A stretch of 64,000 nt of DNA from Punctularia strigosozonata HHB-11173 SS5 (taxonomy: Eukaryota > Basidiomycota > Agaricomycetes > Corticiales > Punctulariaceae): assembly GCF_000264995.1 (NCBI RefSeq), contig NW_006767436.1, positions 1,576,800 through 1,640,799 of the forward strand, read 5' to 3'. A model generated the notes under the pieces. It was given only the letters and a program-made list of their open reading frames with translations, did not search any database and had not been told where the DNA came from. The translations under genes and the position numbers were made by a program. Of the stretch, positions 12,708-25,388 are shown piece by piece (position 1 is the first letter of the stretch; each line of letters starts with the position of its first letter).

Positions 12708-15700
12708 TCATGCTAGCTTCGGCTTATAGAGCTTGAGCAATAGACTACTGCAAACCACACTGACGCTGCTTAGGGCCATAGCAAGCGAAGCCCAAACAGG
12801 TGCTAAGCGGGCATGCCCCGCAGGATATACCACTCCGGCGGCGATAGGTAATGCGGCGATATTGTATACGCCCGCCCAGAACTTTGGAGCGTGAATGCAT
12901 GAGCGATCATGGGAATTTTGCCGGATTGACATTCAGGTACTCACGAAATTGAACTTGACTCTGTTAAACACCTTGCGCGACAGTTCGCACAAAACGAGGA
13001 TGCCTTTCAAGTTGGACGACACAAGGATGAATGCCGCGCTCGAGATGGCGACGTCGCCTGCGAGTCCGTCGTTCAGTATCAATGCCATTCACGGTCGAGA
13101 AAGAGGCTCACTTCCGGATCCAATGGCAATCCCGACATCTGCGCTGGACAACGCAGGCGCGTCGTTGATACCGTCCCCAACCATGGCCACGATACACCGG
13201 TCGTTCAGGCGTCTCTTTCCAAAGATCGCCGCCAACCGAGAAAGTCGCCGTTTGGGGCCGACTTGTTGCAACCACTGTATCTTCTCCGCCTGTTCATCGT
13301 TGTCAGCGCAAGACACTGAAGGTCAACTATCCTCCTATAGCATACCTTCTCATGCGGCAATACACCTGCTATTACGTTTGTCTCTGGGATACCAACAAGG
13401 CGAGCCACGGCTTTGGCGGTGATGGCATTGTCGCCGGAGATCATCCACGTCGCAAGACCTCTATCTTGCAAGCTTGCTACGACGGCCTTCGCTTCCTCGC
13501 GGATCGGGTCGGATACAGCGAATACGGCAACAACTTCGTAAGTGAATTGCTCTCCGTCCTTTGTGAAGTCCTTCCGCAGCGCCAGTAAGACGACGCTCTG
13601 GCCCTCGGATTTCCACGCGGCTAGAAGCTCCACAATTTGCCCTGATATTTTTCCGCCGTTTTCTTCGATCCAGGCCTCGTTTCCGATTATGGCTGAGCAA
13701 CCTAAAGAAGTAAACCGAGCTTTGATGCCGCGTCCCGGAGTTTCTTCATAATCCAAACCAGATATGGGAGAGCATCCTTGCGATTTGCAGTAATCATCTA
13801 TAGCCAGGGCTAGCGGGTGTGAACTTGCCGACTCTATCTCGATGGCGATTCCTAGAATTGTCTTCGGGTCCCAATTCGCAGCCCAAAGACGAGCATTGGT
13901 GACTTTCGGGTTGCCACCTTCTGTCAAGGTCCCTGTTTTGTCAAAAACGATGCAATCGAGCTGAGCGGTTTCTTGAAAAGCTTCCCCACCGCCGCGCGCA
14001 AGGATCCCGTACTTAGCAGCGAGTCCAGACCCGACGAGGAGCGCCGTTGGGGCAGCAAGGCCAATGCCACAAGGGCAGGCCACCACGAACACAGCTATCG
14101 CAAACTCGAGAGACCAAATAACTGCGGAAATGTCAGCACCGTAACACCGGTACATAAGATCAACGTACTCCACCCTCCGACCTCGATGTCCAGGTATCCT
14201 GCAGGAAGGGAACCGCTCAAGCCCAACGCTGACGACGCAAACACGTCAACCCCCAGTCGTGAGCCCCAACATGTCGTGGCATGAACTCACAAAGCCAAAT
14301 CACCCATGTCAGAACGGCAAGTAGGGTGATGACGGGCACGAAGTATGCCGTGACCAGGTCAGCTACACGCTCAATCGGTGCGCGCTTGGTTTGTCCTTCA
14401 CGTACGACCTTCACGACGTGGTCTAGCCTAAAGGAGCAACATGTTCAGTATGTTACATACCTACGATAACGAAGAACGTTTACATGGTCTCCCCGCCAAT
14501 CGTGTCAACACGGACATCAATAGGATTTCCTCGGTTGATCGTTCCTAGGAAAACTGGATCGCCCACAACCTTCTTGACCAAACGAGATTCTCCAGTCAAG
14601 GAGCTTTCGTCGAAGACCGCTCCGTCGCTCGGTGCCGTCAGGATCGTTCCATCAGCCGGGGGTGTAGAACCGTTGACAACGCGAACCACGTCTCCCACTT
14701 CCAGTAGACCGACATCAACCCTTTCCAGTTTCATTCCCGGTTTGGTGAAGAACATCTTTTCGTGATCCGGATCTCCTTTCTCGACATCGCGGTCTGACAA
14801 CCCTGAGAGAGACTGTCGGTCCGGTGTATTGGCATGGTGCATTAGCGAAACAAGAAGAGCCTCCGATGGACGAAGCTTGCCAAGCGCCATGATCGCATCC
14901 GAGGTATGACCCTTGCTATACGCCTCCAGGAAACGACCTGAATCCATGCTCAGCATCCTCGTGATGATGAAGTCACGCCACACTTACCACACAGCAAGAA
15001 CATCGTCAGGAACACGACCGAGTCGAAGTACGTTGTTGTGTCGCCATGCCCCATTGGCGACGGGCGCTGGGCCGTCGCAAGACCAAGAAGGACGATGGAA
15101 GAAAAGTATGCAACCGCAACACCTGTCGACACCAGGAGGTTCATCGAGCCGAACCGGACAAAACGCTTCCATACTGGCGTCTTGCTGCCGGGCCGCCAGA
15201 GACCACGAATCTCCTTCAAGCTCCTGCGGTGGAACATGCCCGCACTATAGAACATTACTGGGGTGGCGAGAATGAACAGCGCCCATTCAACGCGACTGAC
15301 GTTTCCGGCCCACATCGGTCGCATTAAGAAATCCTTTGTGGCGTCATCGTCCGGAACCAACGACATGTATACAATGCCGATGATAAAAGTCGGGATGGCT
15401 ACCACGACGGAGAAGAGAAGGCGATGGAGCAGGTGCCGCTTCTCTCGCTGCTGCATGGCCCGAGCACGATCTTCGAGAGTAGGAGGATCATACGGAGACA
15501 CCGCAAACTTCGAGTCCGGATCGGGGGATTTAGAAGCGGCGATAGCAGCTACTATCGTGCGTATGGTGATATCAGGTGGGGATGGAGTATAGTTAATCCG
15601 CATGAGGGGGTCAGTATGGCTTGTGATGGGCTTCTCAACTTGTAGCTGGCCGGAAGATATGAATGGTTCGAGTGCCGACATGACGCGCGCCGGACAATGT

Positions 15701-16780
15701 CTGCTCTAAGGTGTGAATCCTCATGCAACCGTTTCTAGTACGGTCCGGCTCACCGACAGAACATTCCATCGATCTTCAGAGTGATCGTCCTGCGTACGGT
15801 TTCCTGACGAACTTCGGCCCGAGCGGTCTTCACAGGCTCCACGTCCATGAGTTCAGCTTCGAAGCCGCAGTCCTCGATCGTCTCTAGTACCGTCGGGACA
15901 ATATCCCTGCGCTTGACGGTGACGCTTGCAGAATTCCCGAGTAGATTCACGACGACATTCAAAACGCCATCCACTTGCGACACCACGTCGGTGATTGTGT
16001 TTGAACAAGAGACGCAGGTCATTCCACCGACAGAGACCGTAACGTAGTATGGCCCTTCCTCCGCAGATATATCCAGTGCTGGCTCTGGTGCCTTCTCAGG
16101 TCTGGCCGGCGCCAAGGACGGTTGCTGGCTCTTGTCCACATCTTCATGCTCCGCATAGCCGCCGTTCTCTACCGAGAGCGTAGCCACACCTTCGCTGGTG
16201 GCTTCCCGCAACAACTTCTCAGACTCTTCGTGACCGTGCACTTCGCCCTGCTGACAAAGCTGACATTGCGCAGCATGCTTTTCGCGCTTTCGCGACAGCA
16301 GGGACGTCCTCCGGGCCCTGGGAGCCGCGCTGTAAAGCGTCGATGCATCCTCCGCCGGCGTTGATACAAGGTCGAAACCTGCCTCGTCGATGGCGGCCCT
16401 GATCGTCCCTTCCAGGAGCTGCTTGGAGTGGTGCACGGTTACCGACTGAGAAACGACCGACACCAACACGGAAGTGGGCGCTGGGGTGAGCTGGTTGAGG
16501 GCGTCCTGAATGGTTCGTACACATCTGCAACAAGTTTGATTATACGGGAGCCGGGGACGAGCACACGACGACTCACGAACTGCAATGCAGATTCGACACC
16601 AGGATGGTCGTGACGGCATCATCAGGATCTACGCATTGCTGTGTGAGCTGCAGACAGCCGTATCGGGCCCGCATACTTACTCATGTTGCCTTCAAGGATG
16701 GGGTAGATACTGCGCAGAGTTGGGTACCTGGGGGTGGACAGGCCTGAGGTTATGGCCGGCCGTCTTGAGCTCGAGGCCAT
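12708..16780 (-). CDS. Copper-exporting P1B-type ATPase (Ccc2/ATP7-like)
   Basis: Pumps Cu(I) from cytosol into the late Golgi to load cuproenzymes such as multicopper oxidases. The start is the ATG at 16780 ([20 protein letters not shown]). Three N-terminal heavy-metal-associated domains each keep a CxxC: HCSSC (completed across an intron near 16540), GGMTCVSC, and GMFCRHCPARV (completed across the intron at about 15690-15755). The membrane core holds the CPC metal site in [19 protein letters not shown]. The actuator loop has SSLTGES, the phosphorylation motif is DKTGTLTEG, and the hinge is [19 protein letters not shown]. The last exon carries the final helices and ends [11 protein letters not shown]. 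Family membership is secure from the CPC and DKTGT motifs. Divergent from VIP1 across about 570 bp. Confidence 0.95.
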
Positions 16781-17346
16781 GGTGCTGGGTCCGGAGTTGC
16801 TATGTGGGGAAATGATCTACGTGGAAATTCACCGAGCTGCCTCCTGCGATGTGCCGGGGGTGGACGACGGACGGGGACGAAAGCAGCGGCTCTGCCATTT
16901 AAGGCACAGACGCGTCCAAGAATTCACGCAGATGAGGCATTTCTGCGTCATCCACGACACGTGCAGTGCTGACTCAGCTTGACTCAGGTACATTCCCATC
17001 CGTGGGAACGCCGTCCTCGGTGATCAGAGGGTGGTCCATGAGCTTCCCGAGAGCGCCGCCTGTAAGTAATACAGTATCGAACGACCGTGCCGCCGTCAGT
17101 ACTCAGCGTGGAACGTCTGATTATAACCTGCTAAGTATAAATACCACTAAGTATGGGGTGCGCGGAACTGACTCACGTGACACGCGACTCGCACTCGCTT
17201 TTTGACCGCCGATCAGCGACCCATAAGAGGCTATTTCCCAATCGCCCGCACCAATACCCTAGAGCCCGACGGGGAATAGCTTCTTATTGCAACACGGACA
17301 ACACCCTTCGTAGTCATATCGCGTCACCGTGCAGCCCACATTTATC
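16781..17346. promoter_or_regulatory. Divergent intergenic region between copper ATPase and VIP1
   Basis: This 566-bp gap serves both divergent genes. By eye it holds three TGACTCA heptamers (16970-16976, 16980-16986 and 17169-17175), the consensus of Gcn4/AP-1 type bZIP factors. It also holds two CACGTG E-boxes (16958-16963 and 17174-17179). The second E-box overlaps the third heptamer. A TATAAATA box lies at 17136-17143, about 200 bp upstream of the VIP1 start. Binding is inferred from the motifs only. No gene is seen here. Confidence 0.5.
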
Positions 17347-20300
17347 ATGCGTCGAACTTCTCGGCTCCTTTTCCAGTCTCCCGAACGTGAACGATCATCA
17401 GGCAACTCACCGAGATCCAGCTCTATCATCACTCGCTCCAGCACGCCCTCACCCAGCGGCTCCCATTCTGATTTTTCTACCGATATGTCCATGGGCTACC
17501 GGCCACCCATTGTCCTCGGTATATGCGCCATGGATGTGAAGGCGCGGTCAAAGGCTATGCGGGAGATTCTTACGAGGATCGTGGAACGCTCTCGCGGCAT
17601 GATCGAAGTGAAGGTGTTTGGGGACAAAGTAATTCTTGACGAAGGTGCGTTAGTGGTCGTGTGACTTGTGCAATTAGGTCTGCGGCGCTGAAAGAGGTCC
17701 TTGCGACTGCAGATGTTGAGAATTGGCCCCGGTGCGACGTCTTGATATCGTTCTTCTCTACGGACTTTCCTTTGGACAAGGCGATCTCTTACGTAAAATT
17801 GCGAAACCCATTTTGCATCAACGATCTCCCTCCTCAAGCACTTCTCTGGGATAGGCGCTTGGTAGGTGCGGTTCTGGATCACCTCAAGGTCCCCATGCCG
17901 AGGAGACTGGAAGTATCTCGCGATGGCGGTCCCAAGGTGGATGAGGAGTTGAAGCAGATTATGAAACGGAAGCTTGGTATCACTCTAGGTGGTTTCCAGG
18001 TCACACCGGAAGTTGTCCTCCGGGAGGACGGAGATGCCATCATCATTGATGGTCAGGTGATGGAAAAGCCATTTGTCGAGAAGCCAGTTAGCGGCGAAGA
18101 TCACAATGTATACATATACTTTCGAGGTGGAGGGGGCCGTAGGCTCTTCCGGAAGGTGAGGATATACGTCTTCGGCGGTCGTACAGAGTGTTCATGCGCG
18201 TCTGGCAGGTTGGGAACAAATCAAGCGAATATGACACCAATCTGGTGCAGCCTCGTACAGATGGTTCGTACATTTACGAGCAATTTGTCGACGTCGACAA
18301 CGCAGAAGACATCAAGGTCTATACCGTCGGCAAGGAATACACCCATGCGGAAACGCGCAAGTCCCCTGTGGTAGACGGCGTGGTGAGGCGAAACACGGAT
18401 GGCAAGGAGATCAGGTGCGGCGGTTTTCCTACGCAGCGCGTCACTTGTTGAAATGAAGCAGATTCATCACGCATCTAACGGATGAAGAACGTTCGTGGGC
18501 CGCCAGGATCTGTGAAGGCTTTGGTCAGCGGGTATGCGGCTTCGACTTGCTTCGAACAGGGAATGGCGCCAGGGGACAAGTCATCGACGTGAACGGATGG
18601 AGTTTCGTCAAAGGGAACGAATCATACTATGGTACGACGGTTTCCCCCTTTTTTGTGACAGAGTCCAGACTGACTGTCCTTTCAGACAAGGCCGCGGAAA
18701 TTTTGACCGCGTTCTGCTTGCGGATGGCAGTAGCCCCCGACCGGCCGCTGCCTCACGCCTCCGAATCAGGCTTGCAGGAATCTTCAACATGGGTGCTTAA
18801 AGCGAACGTTACAGTCTTCCGTCATGCGGACCGTACCCCAAAGCAGAAGTTGAAGTTCAACTTCCCCATTGGCGAAGTTTGGACACAGCCCTTTGTGCGG
18901 CTGCTCAATGGGAAAAACGACGAGATCATACTGCGAGATAGGGTTCAGCTTGAGCTCATTGCCAAGGCTGTCGAAGAGGCAACCAGGCTCGGGGCAGACG
19001 GCGAGCATTTGACGAAATTGACGGCTCTGAACACGGCCTTGTTCAGCAAAATCGACTATCCTGGAACGAAGGCACAGCTCAAGCCCGCATACAGCAAAAA
19101 AGAGGCTGGCCAGCTGCGGAAATTGACCAAGTTGACGCTCGTGTTCAAATGGGGAGGAGAGGTACGTGTCAATATTCCGTCTCGTATTTCTACAACCTTG
19201 AAGTTGATGGCTACGCTCCTAGTTCACTCATTCAGCTCGTTACCAGTCCCGTGATCTTGGAGAGAACCTCAAGAAGGTATGCGCCATCACGATATTGGTC
19301 GTTCATCCTCGTTGACTTAATGCACAGGACATCACAATCATGAGTACGCAATCCCGACCATCCGTTCCTTGAAATACTTATTCAGACCTCGCAGACAAGG
19401 AGGTACTGAATAATGTCAAGGTTTGTTATATCTGATCTCTACATCACCCCTCTATTAAGTACGATGTGCCTGCAGATTTACACCTCTTCAGAGCGACGTG
19501 TTGTGGCATCAGCCGAGATATTCGCTGCGGCGCTCTTGGATAACCACCATCCATACGTCTCTTCCTCTAGCTCAGCAAGAGGCTCACGCTACAGTGTTGA
19601 CAGCTCCGCCAGTAGCACTCCCAAAACACCCTACATGACAAGGCCTCAATCTCCTGCTACGAGGGAGCCAACTCCGCAGTCACACCAAGCTACTTGGTCC
19701 TCGCCGGAACCTGAAGATATACAGTCGGAATCTGGTTCTCCCCCATCTCATTTGCTTCAGCAGTTGCATAAGCAGGGCCACGATCTCATTGTTCGCCCGG
19801 ACCTTCTGGACGATAGCAACGCCGCAAAGGATCTCATGGACGATGTGAAGAAGCGGTTGAAGATCTTACTGCGGCCGGGGGAACCCGAAAAGCGCCCAGA
19901 TCTCACGTGGCCCAAGAGCATGAAGAAGGAGCCGGTTGAAGTGGTGAAGGTTCGTATTTCATGAACAACAAATCGAAATGCTCAAACTCTGAGTTTTCCT
20001 GCAGGAAGTGATAGAGTTATTGAGCTCCTTCCGAGAGATCATGCGTCACAATTTCGAGACTATGGATGTCAACAAGATCCAAGAACGCTGGTGCTGTGGC
20101 GACGAACCGTGGCTTTTCCGCGAACGGTGGGAGAAATTGTTCGAGGACTTCTGCGACGTCAAACAGGAAAAGTTCGACCCATCCCGAGTGCGTACACGTC
20201 GGCATCGGTTTGTCGCATGCTGACGGAGCGGCTTCGTCGTAGGTATCGGAACTCTATGACACTATCAAGTACTGCGCCCTTCATCACCGCACGTTCCTGT

Positions 20301-21289
20301 TCGCTATCTTTAGTGAAACAGGGGATACAAATCCGGATACTGGTGATCGTAAGCTCCACGAACTCTATGGGCGAGCTAAAGCTCTGTTCGACCTCGTTGC
20401 GCCTCAGTAAGTTCAATGCCCTCTGCGCCTTATTCCCTTGATGTACTCAATATAACATAGGGAATACGGCATCGAGCCTAATGAGAAGTAAGCGATATTA
20501 CGCTTCGTCAACCAGGCACACATTTGACGTCGCGCAGAGAGGAAATCGGTGTCCTCACCTCTTTGCCGCTGTTGAAGAATGTTGTAGAGGACCTCGAGGA
20601 TGCTCGCAACAACGAAGAAAGCTCGCTCACCCTTTATTTCACGAAAGAAAGCCATATTCATACCTTGGTTAATCTCGTCCTCCTCTCCGGTCTACCTATA
20701 GCAAACCGTCGCATCCCGGAACTTGACTACTGCGTGCGTTCTGCTGGAGAATTGTCATCTGATCTCGCTGATATCATCATTTATCTAGTCCCATATAACG
20801 TGAGTTATCGTCCTTACCACCGGTCGTCGTCCTGAGACATTGGCATCTGTTAGCTTTGAACTTTATGAACGCAATCACGGGCGCGGGAAGTCGGACAAGG
20901 AATACTCTATCAAACTGTCCTTGAGTGAGGGAGCACATTCCTCCAATGTTCTAGATTCGGCACTGGATGCGCGCCACTCGTTGAATGTGCAGCCACGAAG
21001 GTCATCGTTATCCTCATTTCATTGCATCGGCGTTGCTGACCTTCCACCAGAAAACTCACGCAACACTTGCCGTACAGCCAGGTAATAGAGAAACTATCCA
21101 AACATTTTCCTCGATTACAGCATGTTTGTCGTCCCTGCCCCTTATTATGACCTTTTCTCAAGCTACACACAGGACGACGACAATGGACCAGACAGTTATG
21201 AGCAAATAGACATGTCTCCGCCGGTGGCGCCGCCGCACGGTGGATCTTCGCCCATGAGCATTACTAGCCCATCGCCTCCGCAGTTTTAG
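17347..21289 (+). CDS. VIP1: Inositol hexakisphosphate / diphosphoinositol kinase (Vip1/Asp1, PPIP5K family)
   Basis: Bifunctional enzyme that makes 1-position inositol pyrophosphates and carries a histidine-phosphatase-like domain. It affects phosphate homeostasis and polarised growth in fungi. The start at 17347 gives a Ser-rich leader ([20 protein letters not shown]), then the N-terminal fold [20 protein letters not shown]. An intron removes the sequence before [20 protein letters not shown], which is nearly invariant in the family. The ATP-grasp kinase continues with [18 protein letters not shown] and [20 protein letters not shown]. The phosphatase signature is [14 protein letters not shown] near 18800-18845. 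A Ser-rich insert (about 19550-19750) interrupts the phosphatase domain. The C-terminus ends [13 protein letters not shown] after several introns. Convergent with the FTS-like gene, with about 210 bp between the stops. Confidence 0.94.
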
Positions 21290-21497
21290 ATCATAGGTAG
21301 CCGAGATTCGGGCCGCATCACCTTAATAGACGCATTCACGGATTTGAACATCGTCGCACGTCCCCAACCGAGGTTGTATTATATTACACTGCATGTCCCA
21401 TATTCGATACACATTACATCATACATCGCATAACTATGCCTGGTATGAGCGATTGCCAGTACACATTCTTCTTACGATCACTGTAGCACACACATCA

Positions 21498-22423
21498 TTA
21501 TATTTGTTCTGCGTTTTCATCGTCCCAGGGTTGCAAGCCAAGACTTTCGCGCATCTCATTCAGCTTCTCGGACTTTAGCTGGCGGAACGGCACGCCTTGT
21601 CGGCCGAGACCAGTAACGGACGGGTGATCGCGGTCAAAGAGTGCGGACGCCGAGGTCGAGAGGTTGGCGGTTTGTGTCGCCAAAGCTGCAAAGGACTGGG
21701 TGGAGTCATGGTATAACCTGGATGCCGATCTCACTGAGCCGAGTATCAGTTTACTCTGGGGGAACACTGACCTGTACGCTTCTTTGTTGAAACAGTCCGA
21801 TTCCTTGACTTGGTCTAGCGCGTGCTTCTTGAAAGCAGTCTTCACCCAGTGCAGCACGTCGAACACGTGATTCTCCTTCGGTCTGTGAGGCAATGCATTG
21901 CAGGATTCGTCCGCAGAGAGAATGAGCAACTAACCTCCATGTCCGGAATCGTGGAGCAAGGTTGAAGGCCCCGTCTTTCTGCGCGACGAGGGGATGGAAA
22001 ACATCGGTCGTGAAATGAACAGCTGGCGGTCTTTCAGGATAGTTCAGAGGGAACGTTAGCCTAAACCGCAGAATCGAGTCCGCGTAGTACCCTATTGAAC
22101 GGCAGCATCAGTAGGGGCGCGAGCTGTATTAGTGCTTGAGATTGCGGACCTTGATGAACAAACAACACCGCATCCCAGACCAGAAGGTTTTCATCCGACG
22201 GGATGACATAGACACCCAAGGGACAGTGTCCTCGAAATCGCAGGGACGCATACTCCGAGCACACCGCGGCGCGCGCAACGGCGGTAGTAGGTAAGTCGGG
22301 GGTTATCCCGCCCCTGGCCACAGCAGAAGCGATGTTCGAAGATGATGCGCGAGAGTGAGGTTTAGAGAGGTCAATTGTGGACGAAGCACTCAATGCGCTG
22401 AATGGAGACTGGTAGAGATTCAT
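21498..22423 (-). CDS. FTS/AKTIP-like ubiquitin E2 variant (UEV)
   Basis: Probable member of the FTS-Hook-FHIP complex that ties early endosomes to dynein. The start at 22423 gives a Ser/Ala-rich leader (MNLYQSPFSALSASSTIDLS). The UBC fold follows: LGVYVIPSDENLLVWDAVLF, a Y-A-D-S-I-L-R-F-R-L-T-F-P strand formed across an intron, NYPERPPAVHFTTDVFHPLV, and WRPKENHVFDVLHWVKTAF. Human AKTIP has the same GVYV, NYP, FHPLV and W-R-x-N-H blocks. Where a true E2 carries the catalytic cysteine after FHPLV, the sequence reads DGAFNLAPRF with no Cys, so no conjugating activity is expected. The C-terminal extension ends LGLQPWDDENAEQI. The fungal partners are inferred from the animal and Aspergillus systems. 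Confidence 0.85.
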
Positions 22424-22633
22424 CGTCGCGATGGTTCAAACGTTCACACTTGCAAACACTGCCTCTGGTCAGGTCTGCTCTGAGTGACTAGTCTGAGGTT
22501 AAAGGGATGGCGGATCACGTGGAACCGACGCCCAAGTCGTCGTCGATCGCCAGTCCTGTTGAAAGTTCGCTTCAAAATTCCGACGCGCCGGCCCTCCCTG
22601 ATTGCCTAGCGCCACCGAACGGTTGCTGTGAAC

Positions 22634-24772
22634 ATGGCGGCTGCAAAGCAGGAGGTCATTGACCTCACCGTGACACAGTCGTCCGACGACGTGATCATCC
22701 TCGAATCTGGTCCAAGCACGGCAGTTGCGACGCCCAAAAGCAGCGGAGGAGATGAGTCCCACACGAAGAAAAAAAGGAAGAGGAAGAAAAGAAAGTCAGC
22801 TGCTACCAGTGTGGTGGAGGACGGGGAAGTGATTGAGGCGACTTCACGAGAACGGACCACGGAACCCTCTGCGATCCGCAATGGGGAGCGCGAGGGGCGC
22901 CGGCACCGGTCGCGTTCGAGAGACGGGCCTAGAGACACGGCCGATACAACATTTACACACGACGACGAACTTTCGGCGCTGTTTTTCTCAGATGTGACCG
23001 CAGATGCGCTTCCCGCAATCAAACCCGTGGCGAGGTTGCATAACCTGGATGCTGCTCAAGATCCGTCTCCTGCTACAGAAACAAAGCTTCTGCTCCCTGC
23101 CCACGTGGAAGTTCTCCCCAGTGCTGAGGGCGGCGTTCTGCCCGTCGAGATTCTACCTCCCTCGGACGATGAATCGGACGAAGACGCCATAGAGTACCTC
23201 GACTATGACGACGGAAAGGTGAGTCCCCCACTTCAAAGCTAAAATCCGGCGCTGACTGTGACGGACATAGGCAGCAGGGACAGTGCGCTACTTCGATGCA
23301 CAAGAGGCGCAGGAAGCGAAACCTCGCAAATTTGTATGTAAGAAATGTGGGGCCGAGGGAGACCATAAGACATTCGAATGTCCTGTACTCATTGTATGTG
23401 CTTTGATGGAGTGGATCGCGTACTGCAGCCGCTTATGTATCCCAGTGTCTTACATGTGGTGCACGAGATGAGCATTCAACCCGGAGGTTAGCGAATCCCC
23501 ATTTACCGCACCCGCAACCCTGATTATGCTTCTGGCAGCTGTCCAATCAGCAAGACATGCTTTACCTGTGGCATGAAGGGTCATATAAACGCCGTACGCA
23601 CGCATCTGCATCCGTGCAGCTATGGTTCAGTAACATGTCTGGTTAGACCTGCCCCAATCGTAACAAACGCATGACAAGAGACACCGGTCGCTACGATGAG
23701 TGCGACCGATGCGGATCTAATCATCACAGGACCAATGTTCGTTTTTTATTCAAAGGACAGCAGAGTCGCAGGCGATGATTTACAAACTCTACAGGAATGT
23801 CCAACACTTTGGCGCATATACGAGTATGTGACCGATGAGGGGCGAACGGCGATACTAGAAGCGCGCGAAGCGAAACGGCTGCTACCTCTTGGCGAAGGTG
23901 GCGAGGCATATATTGCCGGAGATGAATGGTGCTATAATTGCGGTGGCTGCGGCCATTTGGGCGATGTACGTGTCCAGGGATTGACCCACCTTTTCCTGAC
24001 GAATTTAAAAGCGAGACTGATCTAGGACTGCCGGGAACTTCCACATCCCCGGGATCATCCCGTCGAGGCATCTGCATTTGGCAGCTATAACATACTGTCC
24101 GGTCCGTTCGCAGACCCATCCTCATCTCCTTCGGCGAAGGGTCAACAACGACGTGAGCCGAGAGACTGGGAGCGAGACGCGTTACCGATGAACTGGGGTC
24201 AGGACGCGCCAGCAGAGGTGGGCAAGATGGGCCGCAAGAAGGACCGCGCGCGGATGGAGAAACGAGCCAGGGACGCGGAAGCAGATGGCGAGGAGGACGA
24301 CTGGTTCGGTCGTCTAAAGAACAGTGACGGATCCAGGAGGAGCAGGAACGAGAATGGCCGGGATAGGGATAGAATTAGCGGAGGTGGTCATCGCATGGAC
24401 GGGGCGAGTGGTACGAAGAAGATCACCTTTGGTGCCAGCTTGCAGGACAGGCTTGGCACATCCTCTGATTCTGGTAGCAAACCAGGTCTTGCGGAACGTT
24501 TAGCCATGGGCAGGGACGATGGTAGGCATGAAGGCAGATATGGAGGAAATCGTCCAAGAAGTGGGGATCGACGAGATTGGGACACAGGTCGAGATAGAAA
24601 CAGGGACAGGGGGGACCGAGGCAGGGACAGGGACAGGGACAGGGACCAACACCACGGCAGACACAGAGGCCGCAATGATGCGGGAGACAAGGATTCAGAG
24701 CGACGACGAGATTGGAGAGACAGGCAGCCGACCGCGGCCGGTCCTAGGTACAAGGGCGGTTACTCCAGGTAG
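22634..24772 (+). CDS. CCHC zinc-knuckle RNA-binding protein of the TRAMP complex (Air1/Air2-like)
   Basis: RNA-binding subunit that would pair with the Trf4/5-type poly(A) polymerase and Mtr4 helicase to mark nuclear RNA for exosome decay. The start at 22634 gives MAAAKQEVIDLTVTQSSDDV, with a SUMO-interaction-like IDLT, then a Lys/Arg cluster (HTKKKRKRKKRK). A row of knuckles follows, several built across introns: FVCKKCGAEGDHKTFECP, LTCGARDEHSTRSCP, TCFTCGMKGHINATCP, YDECDRCGSNHH leading to ECP, and WCYNCGGCGHLGDDC. The spacing C-x2-C-x4-H-x4-C fits the CCHC class. The tail is rich in RDRD and GRDRD. The multi-knuckle order plus the tail matches Air proteins better than splicing factors. 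Divergent from the FTS-like gene (210 bp). Confidence 0.85.
24619..24650 (+). repeat. Short tandem hexanucleotide array (AGGGAC-type) inside AIR coding sequence
   Basis: Four or so near-perfect copies of the unit AGGGAC encode the Arg-Asp repeat in the tail of the zinc-knuckle protein. The array stays in frame and is likely to vary in copy number between strains. Confidence 0.6.
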
Positions 24773-25388
24773 CATCCGTCAATCGCCCGATGGACGCGCC
24801 ACGCATTCCCCCGGGGCCGGATCATCCCACTGTCGGCCACTTGCAATCCTTTCAAGATTTGCGGATCCTGCGCCCACGACTACAACCAACTGCGGCCCCC
24901 GGCCGGCTTGAGCATCCGTTAGCAATTCTCAAAACTCGGAACGACCTTTGCGACCACCCCGGCATTTTATGCCATGATCCTGCTTATCGCCGGAGTTAAC
25001 GCCACCCGTATAATCGCGGCACCCCACAATAGAACCGTGACGGGAAGCAAGACGTCGATTGGTCACTGCACCCAGTGCATTCGTCCCGATGCTCTCAGTG
25101 GATCCTCAATCGTCATGGGAAGGTTCCGCACTCGTGTATCCCTCGTTCACTCGCGGAACCCCGGCCTGAATGTCAGCCGCCTGAGCTCGCCACCTTCCTT
25201 TACCCCACCTTTGTGGCTGGAAGGGCAAAAGCTACTGTATACGGGACACCTGAATGCAAACGTTGTACTTTCTTCTCCCGCATCTTCTCATAGATGAGAT
25301 TGGCCAACTACAGCTGAACAAATGAGGAATGGATTCGTGGTATATGTATGGCTCGATTTCCTGTCGACACCTTGACTTGTACCCGTCC
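24773..25388. other. Intergenic stretch upstream of the P450 gene
   Basis: About 615 bp without a supportable gene. It should hold the AIR 3' untranslated region and the P450 promoter. Short open frames here show no family resemblance, and I see no repeat or structured element. Confidence 0.5.

Noticed and set aside
15684-15760. Possible frameshift or missing second cysteine in the third metal-binding domain of the copper ATPase
   Set aside because: On re-reading the bases, the intron with GTGAGC donor and GAGCAG acceptor gives [15 protein letters not shown] in frame, so the CxxC is intact.
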